Assembly: GCF_002205635.1 (NCBI RefSeq)
Contig: NZ_NISJ01000007.1
Coordinates: forward strand, 1-64,000
From: Sphingopyxis witflariensis
GTDB taxonomy: Bacteria; Pseudomonadota; Alphaproteobacteria; Sphingomonadales; Sphingomonadaceae
Reading direction: 5' to 3'
Length of the DNA stretch: 64,000 bases
The notes beneath the pieces were generated by a model. It was not told where the DNA came from and searched no databases. It saw only the letters and a program-made list of their open reading frames with translations. Made by a program: the position numbers and the translations under genes. Positions within the stretch are counted from its first letter, which is position 1. Every line of letters begins with the position of its first letter. This document shows, piece after piece, positions 27,617 through 36,121 of the stretch.

Positions 27617-27651
27617 CGGCTGTTAGGAGTGCGGTGATAGAGGGCCACACG

Positions 27652-28647
27652 ATGCAAGGGAACGGTGAAGATCAGGCTAATGACAATCGGCTGCCCGCGA
27701 CCGCGCGCGCGGTCGACGTCGCATCGCCCTTCGATCGCGCGAGCTGGTTCGATCTGTTGGAGGCTTATGGCTTCGCGGGTCGGGGCCGTTTCGATGCCAA
27801 GGGAAGCGCCGAAAATGCCACCGCCTGGCTCCCCCTGCGGCTCGAAAAACCGGGCGATTATGCAGGCCTTACCAACTGGTACAGCTTTGCGATCCGACCG
27901 CTTTTTACCGGCGAAGGCGATCGGAGTTCCGCGCTGCGCAACCTGCTCGCAAAGCTGCGCAAGAGAGCGGCGCGGCTGACGCTCTATCCCGTTGGCGATC
28001 CCGAAAATCTGGTCGCCGCGCTGCGCGGCGCCGGATGGTGGGTAAAGGCGGCGCCCGCCGGCGACCGCCACTGGCTCGATCTCACCGACATGGACCATGA
28101 CGCATGGTGGGCAAGCCGCCCCGGCGCGCTGCGCAGCACCGTTTCGCGCAAGGCAAAGAAAGGCGTGGTCGATATTCAACTGCTCACCACCTTCGACGAC
28201 GGAAGCTGGGCCGCCTATGAGCATATTTATGCCGCGAGTTGGAAACCCGAGGAGGGGAATCATGCCCTGCTGCGCGCCTTTGCCGAGAGCGAAAGCGCGC
28301 GCGGCACCTTTCGCATGGGGCTCGCACGGATCGACGGCGTGCCCGTCGCGGCGCAATATTGGACGGTCGAAGAAGGCACCGCCTTCATCCACAAGCTCGC
28401 GCATGTCGAGGATAGCCTGAAAGCCTCGCCCGGCACCTTGTTGTCGGCAGCGCTGTTTCGCCATGTCATCGACGTCGACGGCGTGAAGCGCGTCGATTTC
28501 GGCACCGGCAATGATGGCTACAAGCGCGACTGGATGAACCGGCACGACCCGTTATGGCGTATCGAGGCTTTCAATCCGTCGCGGGTCGCGGCATGGGGAC
28601 CGGCATTGAAGGCCTTTGCGCGTTCCATGCTGAGGAAAAGACCGTGA
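27652..28647 (+). CDS. GNAT-fold acyltransferase, CelD-like, in the XrtA locus
   Basis: The 331-residue protein (ATG 27652, GAGGG about 9 bases upstream) has the Acetyltransf_6 pattern: WWASRPGALRSTVSRKAKKG, YIYAASWKPEEGNH-like block, RMGLARIDGVPVAAQYW, and TAFIHKLAHVEDSLKASPGTLL, followed by VDFGTGNDGYKRDWM. It differs from the CelD-like protein at 10722-11906 in length and context. It is coupled to the acyl carrier protein by a GTGA overlap, which suggests acyl transfer from ACP. Confidence 0.82.
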   Translation: MQGNGEDQANDNRLPATARAVDVASPFDRASWFDLLEAYGFAGRGRFDAKGSAENATAWLPLRLEKPGDYAGLTNWYSFAIRPLFTGEGDRSSALRNLLAKLRKRAARLTLYPVGDPENLVAALRGAGWWVKAAPAGDRHWLDLTDMDHDAWWASRPGALRSTVSRKAKKGVVDIQLLTTFDDGSWAAYEHIYAASWKPEEGNHALLRAFAESESARGTFRMGLARIDGVPVAAQYWTVEEGTAFIHKLAHVEDSLKASPGTLLSAALFRHVIDVDGVKRVDFGTGNDGYKRDWMNRHDPLWRIEAFNPSRVAAWGPALKAFARSMLRKRP

Positions 28648-28922
28648 CAGATACCGCCCCCAAAGCATCCGGCGTCGACGCCACCCTGCGCGCGCTGCTC
28701 GCCGACATTCTCGGCCTTGGCGAAGAACGCGCCGCCGCGCTGACCGCCGACAGCGGCCTGTTCGGCGAACTGCCCGAATTTGATTCGATGGCGGTCGCTA
28801 CCGTGCTGACCGAGATGGAAGACCGGCTGGGTATCATCATCGACGATGACGAGATCGATGGCGAAATTTTCGAAACCTATGGCAACCTGCTGGCCTTTTC
28901 GCAGCGCAAGGTTGCCGGCTGA
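28644..28922 (+). CDS. Acyl carrier protein of the XrtA locus
   Basis: GTG 28644 overlaps the GNAT stop (GTGA) and gives 92 residues. The 4'-phosphopantetheine site is Ser in EFDSMAV, with the usual four-helix ACP pattern (LRALLADILGL ... VATVLTEMEDRLGIIIDDDEI). It would carry the acyl group activated by the nearby ligase. A longer open frame upstream lies inside the GNAT gene and is not used. Confidence 0.88.
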   Translation: MTDTAPKASGVDATLRALLADILGLGEERAAALTADSGLFGELPEFDSMAVATVLTEMEDRLGIIIDDDEIDGEIFETYGNLLAFSQRKVAG

Positions 28923-28945
28923 CGGCATGGCCACATCTTCTTTTT

Positions 28946-29036
28946 CCGTTCGCCCTGAGCTTGTCGAAGGGCCGTCCTCATTCTTCAAAGGACAGGAAAA
29001 AGAAGAACAGTGCTTCGACAAGCTCAGCACAAACGG
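28946..29036. repeat. Sphingomonad palindromic repeat (CTTCGACAAGCTCAGCAC type)
   Basis: The left arm CCGTTCGCCCTGAGCTTGTC (28946 onward) and the right arm GTGCTTCGACAAGCTCAGCA (29010 onward) are inverted. They enclose about 37 bases. This motif is a very common intergenic element in sphingomonads. It sits between the ACP and hydrolase genes and could form a large mRNA hairpin that separates expression of the two parts. Confidence 0.8.
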
Positions 29037-29052
29037 TTGCGGGTGATTGGCG

Positions 29053-29730
29053 ATGGCAGAGCAACAACTCTGGATCCGACCGGACAAATCGACACCGCCC
29101 GCCACCATCTTGTTCGTTCCGCCGCTGTTCGAGGAAGCGAACCGCACCCGCCGCACGTTGGTGCTCGCGATGCGCGCGCTTGCCGCGCAAGGTTTCGCGG
29201 GCCTGCTACCCGACCTCCCCGGGCAGAATGAAAGCCTCGTTCCGCTAGAAGATGTCGATCTCGCGCGATGGCAGGCGGCGCTCGCCGATGTTGCGGACGC
29301 CATCGACGGCCCGCTCATCATCGCGTCGCTACGCGGCGGCGCGCTGATCGATCATCAGGCGAAGGCCGTAGCATGGTGGCGGCTCGGTCCCGTTGGCGGC
29401 GCCTCCTTATTGCGCACTTTGATGCGCGCACGCGTCGCCGCCGATCGCGAGGCGGGCATCACCTCGTCGCTCGAAAGCCTGCAGGAAATAGCGAAGGCCG
29501 AACCGCTGCTACTCGCAGGCAACCGCCTGTCGCCGACGATGGTCGCGCAACTGGGCAGCGCCGAGGTCCAGTCCATCGCGCCGCAGCGCACGGTCATCCT
29601 CGGCGGCGGTGACGCCGCGATCGCAGGCACCCCTTTATGGCTGCGCGCCGAACCCGGCGAAGATCGCGCGATGGCCGAGGCGATCGCCGCCGACATCGCC
29701 GCCTGGAGCGTGGCATGCGGCATCAGCTGA
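29053..29730 (+). CDS. XrtA-associated alpha/beta hydrolase 2
   Basis: From ATG 29053 (a TTG at 29047 is less likely) the protein has 225 residues. It resembles the exosortase A system-associated hydrolase 2 family: ILFVPPLFEEANRTRRTLVL, GLLPDLPGQNES and an elbow region IIASLRGGALI where the canonical G-x-S-x-G reads SLRGG. A typical nucleophile elbow is therefore not obvious. The role is unknown, possibly thioesterase-like with the ACP. It overlaps hydrolase 1 by 16 bases. Confidence 0.8.
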   Translation: MAEQQLWIRPDKSTPPATILFVPPLFEEANRTRRTLVLAMRALAAQGFAGLLPDLPGQNESLVPLEDVDLARWQAALADVADAIDGPLIIASLRGGALIDHQAKAVAWWRLGPVGGASLLRTLMRARVAADREAGITSSLESLQEIAKAEPLLLAGNRLSPTMVAQLGSAEVQSIAPQRTVILGGGDAAIAGTPLWLRAEPGEDRAMAEAIAADIAAWSVACGIS

Positions 29731-30503
29731 GCTTTGCCTGCAACGGCGCCTTGCTCGCCGCAAGCCTCGATGAGGCGCCGGGCACCACCGGCCTGCTGAT
29801 CGTGTCGGGCGGCAATGAAATCCGCAGCGGCGCGCATTGCGGTATGGCGGGGCTGGCGCAGCGCATCGCGGCGGCGGGGTATCCGGCGTTTCGTTTTGAC
29901 CGGCGCGGGATCGGCGACAGCGAAGGCGACAACGCAGGCTTCGAAAGCAGCTGCGACGATATCTCCGCCGCGATCGGCGCCTTCCGCGACGCTGCACCGC
30001 ACGTCACGCGCATGATCGCCTTCGGCAATTGCGACGCGGCGAGCGCATTGTTGCTGCACCAGCCGCTGACGCTCGATGCGCTGATCCTGGCTAATCCGTG
30101 GACGTATGAGAGCGACGCGGAGGAAGCAGGCGAACCCGCGTTACCGCCGTCATCGGCGATCCGCGCGCGCTATTGGTCGCGGCTGAAAGACCCGAAAAGC
30201 TTGCTCCGGTTGTTAAAAGGCGAGATTGATTTCAGGAGACTCGCGCGCGGCCTTTCAGCACTCGGCCAATCCGCGCCGCCCGCCGCTCCCGACAGCTTGC
30301 CTGCGCGGCTCGATGCGGCGATGGCGGCGCTCTCCTGCCCCGCAACGATCCTGCTCGCGACCGGTGACCGGACGGCGTTAGCCTTTGCCGAGAATTGCGA
30401 ACTGGGGTCGATACCCGTGGAACGCCTTGCCAGCCCCTCGCACAGTTTTGCCGGCGATGATGCCGACTGGCTGGCGGCGAAAATACTCACCGCTCTCCAA
30501 TAA
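29715..30503 (+). CDS. XrtA-associated alpha/beta hydrolase 1
   Basis: ATG 29715 gives 262 residues. It matches the exosortase A system-associated hydrolase 1 family: LLIVSGGNEIRSGAHCGM, FDRRGIGDSEGDNAGFES, a GNCDAAS elbow where the nucleophile position reads Cys or Asp rather than Ser, and a distal PSHSF histidine. Family members have this unusual elbow. It ends the rightward XrtA-accessory operon. Confidence 0.82.
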   Translation: MRHQLSFACNGALLAASLDEAPGTTGLLIVSGGNEIRSGAHCGMAGLAQRIAAAGYPAFRFDRRGIGDSEGDNAGFESSCDDISAAIGAFRDAAPHVTRMIAFGNCDAASALLLHQPLTLDALILANPWTYESDAEEAGEPALPPSSAIRARYWSRLKDPKSLLRLLKGEIDFRRLARGLSALGQSAPPAAPDSLPARLDAAMAALSCPATILLATGDRTALAFAENCELGSIPVERLASPSHSFAGDDADWLAAKILTALQ

Positions 30504-30504
30504 T

Positions 30505-30597
30505 CGTCATTGCGAGCGCAGCGAAGCAATCTCCAGCCACCGGCCTCGATGGACGACGGCAGGAGATTGCTTCGTCGCCACGCTCCTCGCAATGACG
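30505..30597. repeat. CGTCATTGCGAGCG palindromic repeat, copy 1
   Basis: CGTCATTGCGAGCGCAGCGA at the left and its imperfect complement ending CTCCTCGCAATGACG at the right form a long palindrome between two convergent genes. Two more copies occur at 33142-33238 and 51341-51423. The family is widespread in alphaproteobacteria. It may act as a bidirectional terminator or mRNA stabiliser. Confidence 0.82.
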
Positions 30598-30603
30598 GCG
30601 CGC

Positions 30604-31569
30604 TCAGGCATCGACCAACGCGTGATATTCGGCCTCGGCCAGGAACCGCTCGGCGTCGAGCGCGGCCATGCAGCCCATGCCCGCTGCCGTCACGGCCTGA
30701 CGATAGACTTTGTCCGTGACATCGCCCGCCGCGAACACGCCGGGGATTGACGTCAGCGAGGTGCCGGGGGTGACTTCCAGATAGCCGTCAGCGTCGAGCG
30801 GCAATTTGCCCTTGAACAATTCGGTCGAGGGGCTGTGGCCGATCGCGACGAAGCCGCCGTCGGTCGGCTCGTGGCTCGCCTCGCCGGTTTCGGTGTCGAT
30901 CAGATCGACGCCGACCAGCCCCGAAACGCCTTCACCCGCGACGAAACGATCGACCTTCTTGTTCCAGAGGACCTTGATCTTGGGATTGGCGTGGAGGCGG
31001 TCCTGCAGGATTTTTTCGGCGCGAAGGTGATCGCGGCGGTGGATCAACGTCACATCGTCGCTGTGGTTGGTCAGGTACAGCGCTTCCTCGACCGCGGTGT
31101 TGCCGCCGCCGATCACCACGACCTTCTTGCCGCGATAGAAGAAACCGTCACAGGTGGCACAGGCCGAGACACCCTTGCCGCCCAGTTCCTGCTCGCCCGG
31201 GACGCCGAGCCATTTCGCCTGCGCGCCGGTCGCGATGACCAAAGTTTCGGCGATATAGACGTCGCCGCCGTCGCCGGTGATGCGGAACGGGCGCTGCGAC
31301 AGATCGACGTCGACGATCGTATCCCAGATCATCGACGTGCCGACATGCGTTGCCTGCGCGGTCATCTGTTCCATCAGCCACGGGCCCTGCACCACCTCGG
31401 CAAAGCCCGGGTAGTTTTCGACGTCGGTGGTGATCGTCAGCTGGCCGCCGGGCTGCAAACCCTGAACGACGATCGGCTTCATCCCCGCGCGCGCGGCATA
31501 GATGGCAGCGGACAGGCCCGCGGGGCCCGAGCCGAGGATCAGCATCTTGGTATGGTGGGTGGTCGGCAT
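30604..31569 (-). CDS. trxB: Thioredoxin-disulfide reductase
   Basis: The 321-residue protein has GSGPAGLSAAIYAARAG (FAD site near the start), the redox motif CATCDGFF (about 138-145), GGGNTAVEEALYL (NADPH site) and the C-terminal FAD block GVFAAGDVTDKVYRQAV. It reduces thioredoxin with NADPH in the cytosol. ATG 31569 follows AAGGA. Confidence 0.97.
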   Translation of the reverse strand: MPTTHHTKMLILGSGPAGLSAAIYAARAGMKPIVVQGLQPGGQLTITTDVENYPGFAEVVQGPWLMEQMTAQATHVGTSMIWDTIVDVDLSQRPFRITGDGGDVYIAETLVIATGAQAKWLGVPGEQELGGKGVSACATCDGFFYRGKKVVVIGGGNTAVEEALYLTNHSDDVTLIHRRDHLRAEKILQDRLHANPKIKVLWNKKVDRFVAGEGVSGLVGVDLIDTETGEASHEPTDGGFVAIGHSPSTELFKGKLPLDADGYLEVTPGTSLTSIPGVFAAGDVTDKVYRQAVTAAGMGCMAALDAERFLAEAEYHALVDA

Positions 31570-31661
31570 GATCGTCCTTATGCTTGGCTGGATACGCCTA
31601 AATGGGTGTTGCCAACCGCGCTAGCAAGGGACAGGCTGCGCGCCAAGGGGGGAGAGTGTCG

Positions 31662-32288
31662 ATGGCGAGCTGGTGGGAAAAACATGGGGTGCCGCGCCTG
31701 ATCAAATGCGCCTGTTCGCAAGGTCAGATCATGAAGGCGCGCAGCAAGGTGGTGCCGCACGCGGCGGGCGATGTGCTCGAGCTTGGCTGCGGCGGCGGAA
31801 TCAATATGGAATTTTACGTGCCCGAGCGGATCGCGAGCTTCACCGGCCTCGACCCCTCACCCGAATTGCTCGACATGAGCCGCGCGGCGGCGGCGACGCA
31901 TGGGATGAAGGCCGACATTCACTGTGGGTTTGGCGAAGCGATGCCCTTTGCCGACGGTCAGTTCGACACCGTCGTCACGACCTTCACCCTCTGCTCGGTC
32001 GCGAGCCAGGTTGCGGTGCTGTCCGAAATCCGCCGCGTGCTGAAGCCCGGCGGGACCGCATTGTTCCTAGAGCATGGCGCGGCACCCGATGCCGGGGTCG
32101 CCAAGTGGCAGCGACGGATCGAACCGGTATGGAAACGCGTCGGCGGCAATTGCCATCTGACCCGGCCGATCGGTGCTGCTTATGAAAAGGCGGGTTTTGC
32201 TGTCGATCGGCAGGGCGCGGCCTATATGCCCAAGACCCCGCGCCCGTTCGGCTGGGTCGAATATGGGACGGCGCGGGTCGCGGGCTGA
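31662..32288 (+). CDS. Class I SAM-dependent methyltransferase
   Basis: From ATG 31662, behind GGGGGGAG, the protein has 208 residues. It has motif I DVLELGCGGGINMEFY, GLDPSPELLDM, FADGQFDTVVTTFTLCSV and VLKPGGTALFLEHG, the methyltransf_11 pattern. It resembles the small phosphatidylethanolamine/thiol-type methyltransferases (UbiE/METTL7-like). The substrate cannot be told from sequence. Confidence 0.85.
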   Translation: MASWWEKHGVPRLIKCACSQGQIMKARSKVVPHAAGDVLELGCGGGINMEFYVPERIASFTGLDPSPELLDMSRAAAATHGMKADIHCGFGEAMPFADGQFDTVVTTFTLCSVASQVAVLSEIRRVLKPGGTALFLEHGAAPDAGVAKWQRRIEPVWKRVGGNCHLTRPIGAAYEKAGFAVDRQGAAYMPKTPRPFGWVEYGTARVAG

Positions 32289-32290
32289 CT

Positions 32291-32367
32291 GTTCCCCAGC
32301 GAAAGCCGGGCCCCATGAGAGGGAATGTCATCCCAGAAGTCTGGGGCCCCGGCGTTCGCCGTGGAAC
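32291..32367. repeat. Imperfect inverted repeat between methyltransferase and trhO
   Basis: GTTCCCCAGCGAAAGCCGGG (32291 onward) is the imperfect complement of 32341-32367, which ends GGCGTTCGCCGTGGAAC. The arms are about 27 bases with a 23-base loop. The element lies between two convergent genes and may act as a terminator. Confidence 0.6.
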
Positions 32368-32369
32368 GA

Positions 32370-33098
32370 TCAATCCTTCTCGCCAACCTCGACCAGCCCA
32401 TGGCCGACGCTGACCCGTTCATCGAAGACGAAGCAGCTTCCATTCCAGCGGCTGTCGCTTTCGGGAACCTGCTCCAGATAGGCAAGGATGCCGCCCTTCA
32501 GATGCGCGACATCCTCGACGCCCTCGGCGCGCAGGAAAGCGGTCGATTTTTCGCAGCGGATGCCGCCGGTGCAGAACATCGCGATGCGCTTGCCCGCGAA
32601 ACGATCGGCATTGGCGCGCCACCAGTCGGGGAACTCGCCAAAGCTGCGCGTCTCGGGATTTTCGGCGCCGGCAAAGCTGCCATAATCAACCTCATAGGCG
32701 TTGCGCGTGTCGATGACGACGGTGTCCGGATCGTCGACCAGCGCATTCCAGTCGGCAGGGGCGACATAGCGGCCGACGTCGCGCGCAGGGTCGATACCCG
32801 CGACCTTGAGCGTGACGATTTCTTTCTTCAGCCGCACCTTCAGCCGTTGAAACGGCAGCGCGGCGGCGGCCGAATATTTGACGTCGAGATCGGTGCAGCC
32901 GGGTAAGCTGCGGATATGCTCGATCACTGCGGTGATGCCGTCCGCGCTGCCCGCGATTGTCCCGTTGATGCCTTCACGTGCAAGGAGGAGTGTACCTTTG
33001 ACGCCCTGCGCAGCACAGACATCAAGCAAGGGCTGGCGCAGCGCGGCTGGGTCGTCGAAGGGCGCGAATTGGTAGAGGGCGGCAACGGTGTAGATCAT
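32370..33098 (-). CDS. trhO: tRNA 5-hydroxyuridine synthase TrhO (rhodanese-type)
   Basis: The 242-residue protein has the UPF0176/YceA layout: N-terminal LLLAREGINGTIAG, central rhodanese domain with VIDTRNAYEVDYGSFAGA, the active-site loop MFCTGGIRCEKSTAFL and C-terminal SRWNGSCFVFDERVSV. TrhO makes 5-hydroxyuridine at tRNA position 34 in an oxygen-dependent way. Confidence 0.92.
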   Translation of the reverse strand: MIYTVAALYQFAPFDDPAALRQPLLDVCAAQGVKGTLLLAREGINGTIAGSADGITAVIEHIRSLPGCTDLDVKYSAAAALPFQRLKVRLKKEIVTLKVAGIDPARDVGRYVAPADWNALVDDPDTVVIDTRNAYEVDYGSFAGAENPETRSFGEFPDWWRANADRFAGKRIAMFCTGGIRCEKSTAFLRAEGVEDVAHLKGGILAYLEQVPESDSRWNGSCFVFDERVSVGHGLVEVGEKD

Positions 33099-33141
33099 GA
33101 TGACCGCCCCTTACCCCCGCACCGCCGCAAACAAAAGCCAT

Positions 33142-33238
33142 CGTCATCGCGAGCGTAGCGAAGCAATCTCCAGCTATCGATCTCAGCCTAAGGTCGATAG
33201 CTGGAGATTGCCGCGTCGCTTCGCTCCTCGCAATGACG
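33142..33238. repeat. CGTCATTGCGAGCG palindromic repeat, copy 2
   Basis: It opens CGTCATCGCGAGCGTAGCGA and closes TCGCTCCTCGCAATGACG, with an internal perfect pair CAATCTCCAGCTATCGA/TCGATAGCTGGAGATTG. It lies between two leftward genes, after the GMC oxidoreductase stop. Confidence 0.82.
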
Positions 33239-33255
33239 GATTTTGGCGGGCTATT

Positions 33256-35259
33256 TCACCCGAACGGATCGCCCCGGCCCGTCGCATAATGCGCCATCGC
33301 CATGGTGGTCCATTGCGCGTTGACGCGGATGCAGCTCGGGAAAACGCTGGCATCGGTGACGAGGACATTGGTCGTGCCATGGACGCGGCATTCGGGGTCG
33401 ACGACGCCATATTGCGGATTTTCGTTGATCGCATTGCCGCCATGCGGGTGGCTGCTCGACAGGGTGACATCATCCTGTTCGCGGATCGCGGCGGCGAAGA
33501 AGGCATCGACATCCATGCCGCGCGTGATCGTCTGGCCACGCGCGAGCGCCGGATAACATTCGATCGCCCCCGCGGCGAAATGCACCTTGGTCAGCGTCGC
33601 CATCGCGCGGCGCAGCACGGGCAGGTCATCGCTGGCGTCGAGCCGGAATTCAAGCTTGCCGTCCTTCACCTGCCCGCGCCGGTCGGCGGGAAAGAGAATG
33701 CCCGCCGAATGGACGCGGCCGAAATTCTTCATCCGGCTTGCATGATCGTCGAACCAGCCGGGCATCAGCGACGCCATCGACATCGGCGGCTGAAAATGGC
33801 TTTCCAGCAGGAAGTCGCCGCAGTCGACATAGCTCGACATCTGGTCCTCGTCCCACGCATTGCCGCCGACGCCATCGGGCATCAGCGCGACGACCGGGGA
33901 GGCGACATTGAGCGACACCTGATATCCCGTCCCTGAAATGTCGCTGCGGTCGAGCAGTTTTGACGAGGCGATCGTCCCCGCAGCGACGATCACCCCGACG
34001 CGGGCGCGCACCAACGCTTTCGACCCGTCGGGCAGGATCAGCTTCACCGCCTCGGCCTCGCGCCGGCCGTCGACCGTCGTTTGCCAGACGATCTGATCGG
34101 CCTTGGTTTCGGGCAATATGCGCGCGCCATGGTCGCGGCATGCGGCGGGCAGATAGGTTTGCGCGACCCCCATGCGGCGGCCATAGGCACAGCCCGAATT
34201 GCAATAGCCGCAATAGGAACAGGCGGTCGGCGTGTTCGGCGGGCCGAAATTCTTGGCGAACCAGTCGGCGACCGCACGCGTGTCGCGCGGATCGGACGAG
34301 GCCGCGGCATAACTGGCCCAACCGTTGATCAGATGCGGGCCGTTGTGGCGCCCGCTCCGCGGTTCGATCTTTGCGATCCCGAGCTTCGCCTGTACCGCAT
34401 CATAGCTGGCGTGAAAGGCCGCGGCATCGACCGGCGCGCCGATGCTCGCCCATTTAGCGAGGACGTCGAGCGCATCGGGGTGCGTTCGCCCCGCCTCGTT
34501 GACGCGCAGGCAGATGCCGTTGTTGATTGTCGATGACCCGCCGACGCAACGCCCCTGGAACACCACGAAATCACGGTTGGTCGAGGTCTGCAGTGCGCCA
34601 TGCTTGTAAAGATTGGCGATCATGTCGAGCTCATGATGGGTGATGTCATGCGAGGGGTAGAAGGGGCCCGCCTCGACGATCAGCACCTTATAACCCTGCG
34701 CCGCGACATTATAGGCCGCGACCCCGCCACCCGCGCCCGAGCCGATGACGATCACGTCATATTCGTCATCGAGGCTCGCGGCGTCGAGGATATGCGTGGG
34801 GTCGATCTCCCGCCCGGTCACGGGCTCGATCGGCACTTCGCCCGCGCCGCGTTGGCGGAATTTGGGCAAGATGAAACCGATTTGCGCGTGAACCGGATTA
34901 GCGGCATTGGCGTCCTGATCGCCCGCGTTCCAATGCCCGTAATAGCAGGCGTAAACGATGCCGCGCAGCCGCGCCATGTCCTGGAACAGGTCGATCTGGC
35001 TGTTCTGAAACCGGTCGGCGAGCTTCTCGGCGCGGCTCGCGACATCATCCTCGGTGAAGAAGGGACCGCCGAGCACCAGTTCGGTCGCGGTCAGCGACAG
35101 CCGAATTTCGTCGAGCTTGGTGCCGCCGACCTTGGTGAACAGGTCGCAGATATTGGCGACGACCTGATCGACCGAAATCGCCATGTCGGCGTCGTGAAAT
35201 AACGCCTCGGTCAGCGCCTTCAGAAATTTGAGTTGCCCGAAATTAAACGGTGCCGCCAT
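33256..35259 (-). CDS. GMC-family FAD oxidoreductase
   Basis: The 667-residue protein has an extra N-terminal region of about 190 residues. The FAD site VIVIGSGAGGGVAAYNVA, the GMC motif CVGGSSTINNG, a Cys-rich CSYCGYCNSGCAYG segment (about 345-358), and the C-terminal DASVFPSCIRVNAQWTTMA block follow. The Cys-rich insert is seen in long-chain alcohol oxidase and some glucose-methanol-choline dehydrogenases. The substrate is not assignable; a long-chain alcohol or a steroid-like alcohol are possibilities. Confidence 0.88.
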   Translation of the reverse strand: MAAPFNFGQLKFLKALTEALFHDADMAISVDQVVANICDLFTKVGGTKLDEIRLSLTATELVLGGPFFTEDDVASRAEKLADRFQNSQIDLFQDMARLRGIVYACYYGHWNAGDQDANAANPVHAQIGFILPKFRQRGAGEVPIEPVTGREIDPTHILDAASLDDEYDVIVIGSGAGGGVAAYNVAAQGYKVLIVEAGPFYPSHDITHHELDMIANLYKHGALQTSTNRDFVVFQGRCVGGSSTINNGICLRVNEAGRTHPDALDVLAKWASIGAPVDAAAFHASYDAVQAKLGIAKIEPRSGRHNGPHLINGWASYAAASSDPRDTRAVADWFAKNFGPPNTPTACSYCGYCNSGCAYGRRMGVAQTYLPAACRDHGARILPETKADQIVWQTTVDGRREAEAVKLILPDGSKALVRARVGVIVAAGTIASSKLLDRSDISGTGYQVSLNVASPVVALMPDGVGGNAWDEDQMSSYVDCGDFLLESHFQPPMSMASLMPGWFDDHASRMKNFGRVHSAGILFPADRRGQVKDGKLEFRLDASDDLPVLRRAMATLTKVHFAAGAIECYPALARGQTITRGMDVDAFFAAAIREQDDVTLSSSHPHGGNAINENPQYGVVDPECRVHGTTNVLVTDASVFPSCIRVNAQWTTMAMAHYATGRGDPFG

Positions 35260-35341
35260 CGCCCTGTCCCCTGTTTTCCCCGTGTCGCAAATGCCGGGTT
35301 ATAGCGGGTGAAGGCAAGGACGTATTGTACCGGAACGGCGG

Positions 35342-35965
35342 TTATGCTGCTCCGGCCATTGCCTCCACGGGCAGGAACGGCCGCACCGCCGCCATCGCCT
35401 GCGCAATATATTGTTCCTTCTCCCCGACGGGGGCGACGTAGTGAAGCGCCTCTTCTGCATCGCGCGGGGTCGCGAGCCGCGCGATAATCCACGCCGCCAG
35501 ATATTGCGACGCGAGGCAGCCACCCGCAGTCGCGACATTTCCATGTGCGACAAAGGGCGCGTCGAGAACTTCGACTCCCGCCTCAATTACCCAAGGCTTG
35601 GTGGTGAGGTCGGTGCAGGCCGGCAGACGGCCGATCAACCCAAGCTTTGCGAGCAGCAGTGTCCCCGAACATTGCGCCCCAATGAGCTGCCGCGCCGGGT
35701 CGAGGCGAATCTGCCCGAGGAGTGCCGCATCCGCCGCATATTCGCGCGTCTTGATCCCGCTGCCGATGATCACCGCATCGGCTTCGGCTGCAAAATCCAG
35801 CGACTTTTGCCGATCGACCGTCACTCCGTTCATCGACGTCACCCGCGGCGTCGGCGACGTAATATGCGCCGCCCACCCCTGCGCGCGCAGCCGGTTGAGG
35901 ATCGCGGCGGCAACGAACGAATCAAGCTCGTTGAAACCGTCGAACGTCAAAACCGCGATCTGCAT
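35342..35965 (-). CDS. DJ-1/PfpI-family protein
   Basis: ATG 35965 behind GGAG gives 207 residues: MQIAVLTFDGFNELDSFVAA, ADAVIIGSGIKTREY and the nucleophile elbow IGAQCSGTLLLAKLG with the conserved Cys, then ATAGGCLASQYLAAW. The family includes chaperone/glyoxalase, protease-like and isonitrile hydratase members. Its role here is unknown. An upstream extension lacks family similarity. Confidence 0.85.
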   Translation of the reverse strand: MQIAVLTFDGFNELDSFVAAAILNRLRAQGWAAHITSPTPRVTSMNGVTVDRQKSLDFAAEADAVIIGSGIKTREYAADAALLGQIRLDPARQLIGAQCSGTLLLAKLGLIGRLPACTDLTTKPWVIEAGVEVLDAPFVAHGNVATAGGCLASQYLAAWIIARLATPRDAEEALHYVAPVGEKEQYIAQAMAAVRPFLPVEAMAGAA

Positions 35966-36121
35966 GGGGAGTCTCCATCGAATGAATGCGCCGGGCATTA
36001 CTGCGGCGGCGGCGAATAGAAATGGCGGCTGTGGGCTAGGAAGCGAGTAGGCGCCCGTTGCCCCGCGAAGGCTAAATTGATCGCTTGCGGTCACTCCAGC
36101 GTGAGGATGCCGGGAAGCTCC

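Noticed and set aside
9859..30503. PEP-CTERM substrate gene for XrtA
   Set aside because: I looked for a C-terminal VPEP motif followed by a membrane segment and a basic tail among the genes here and found none.
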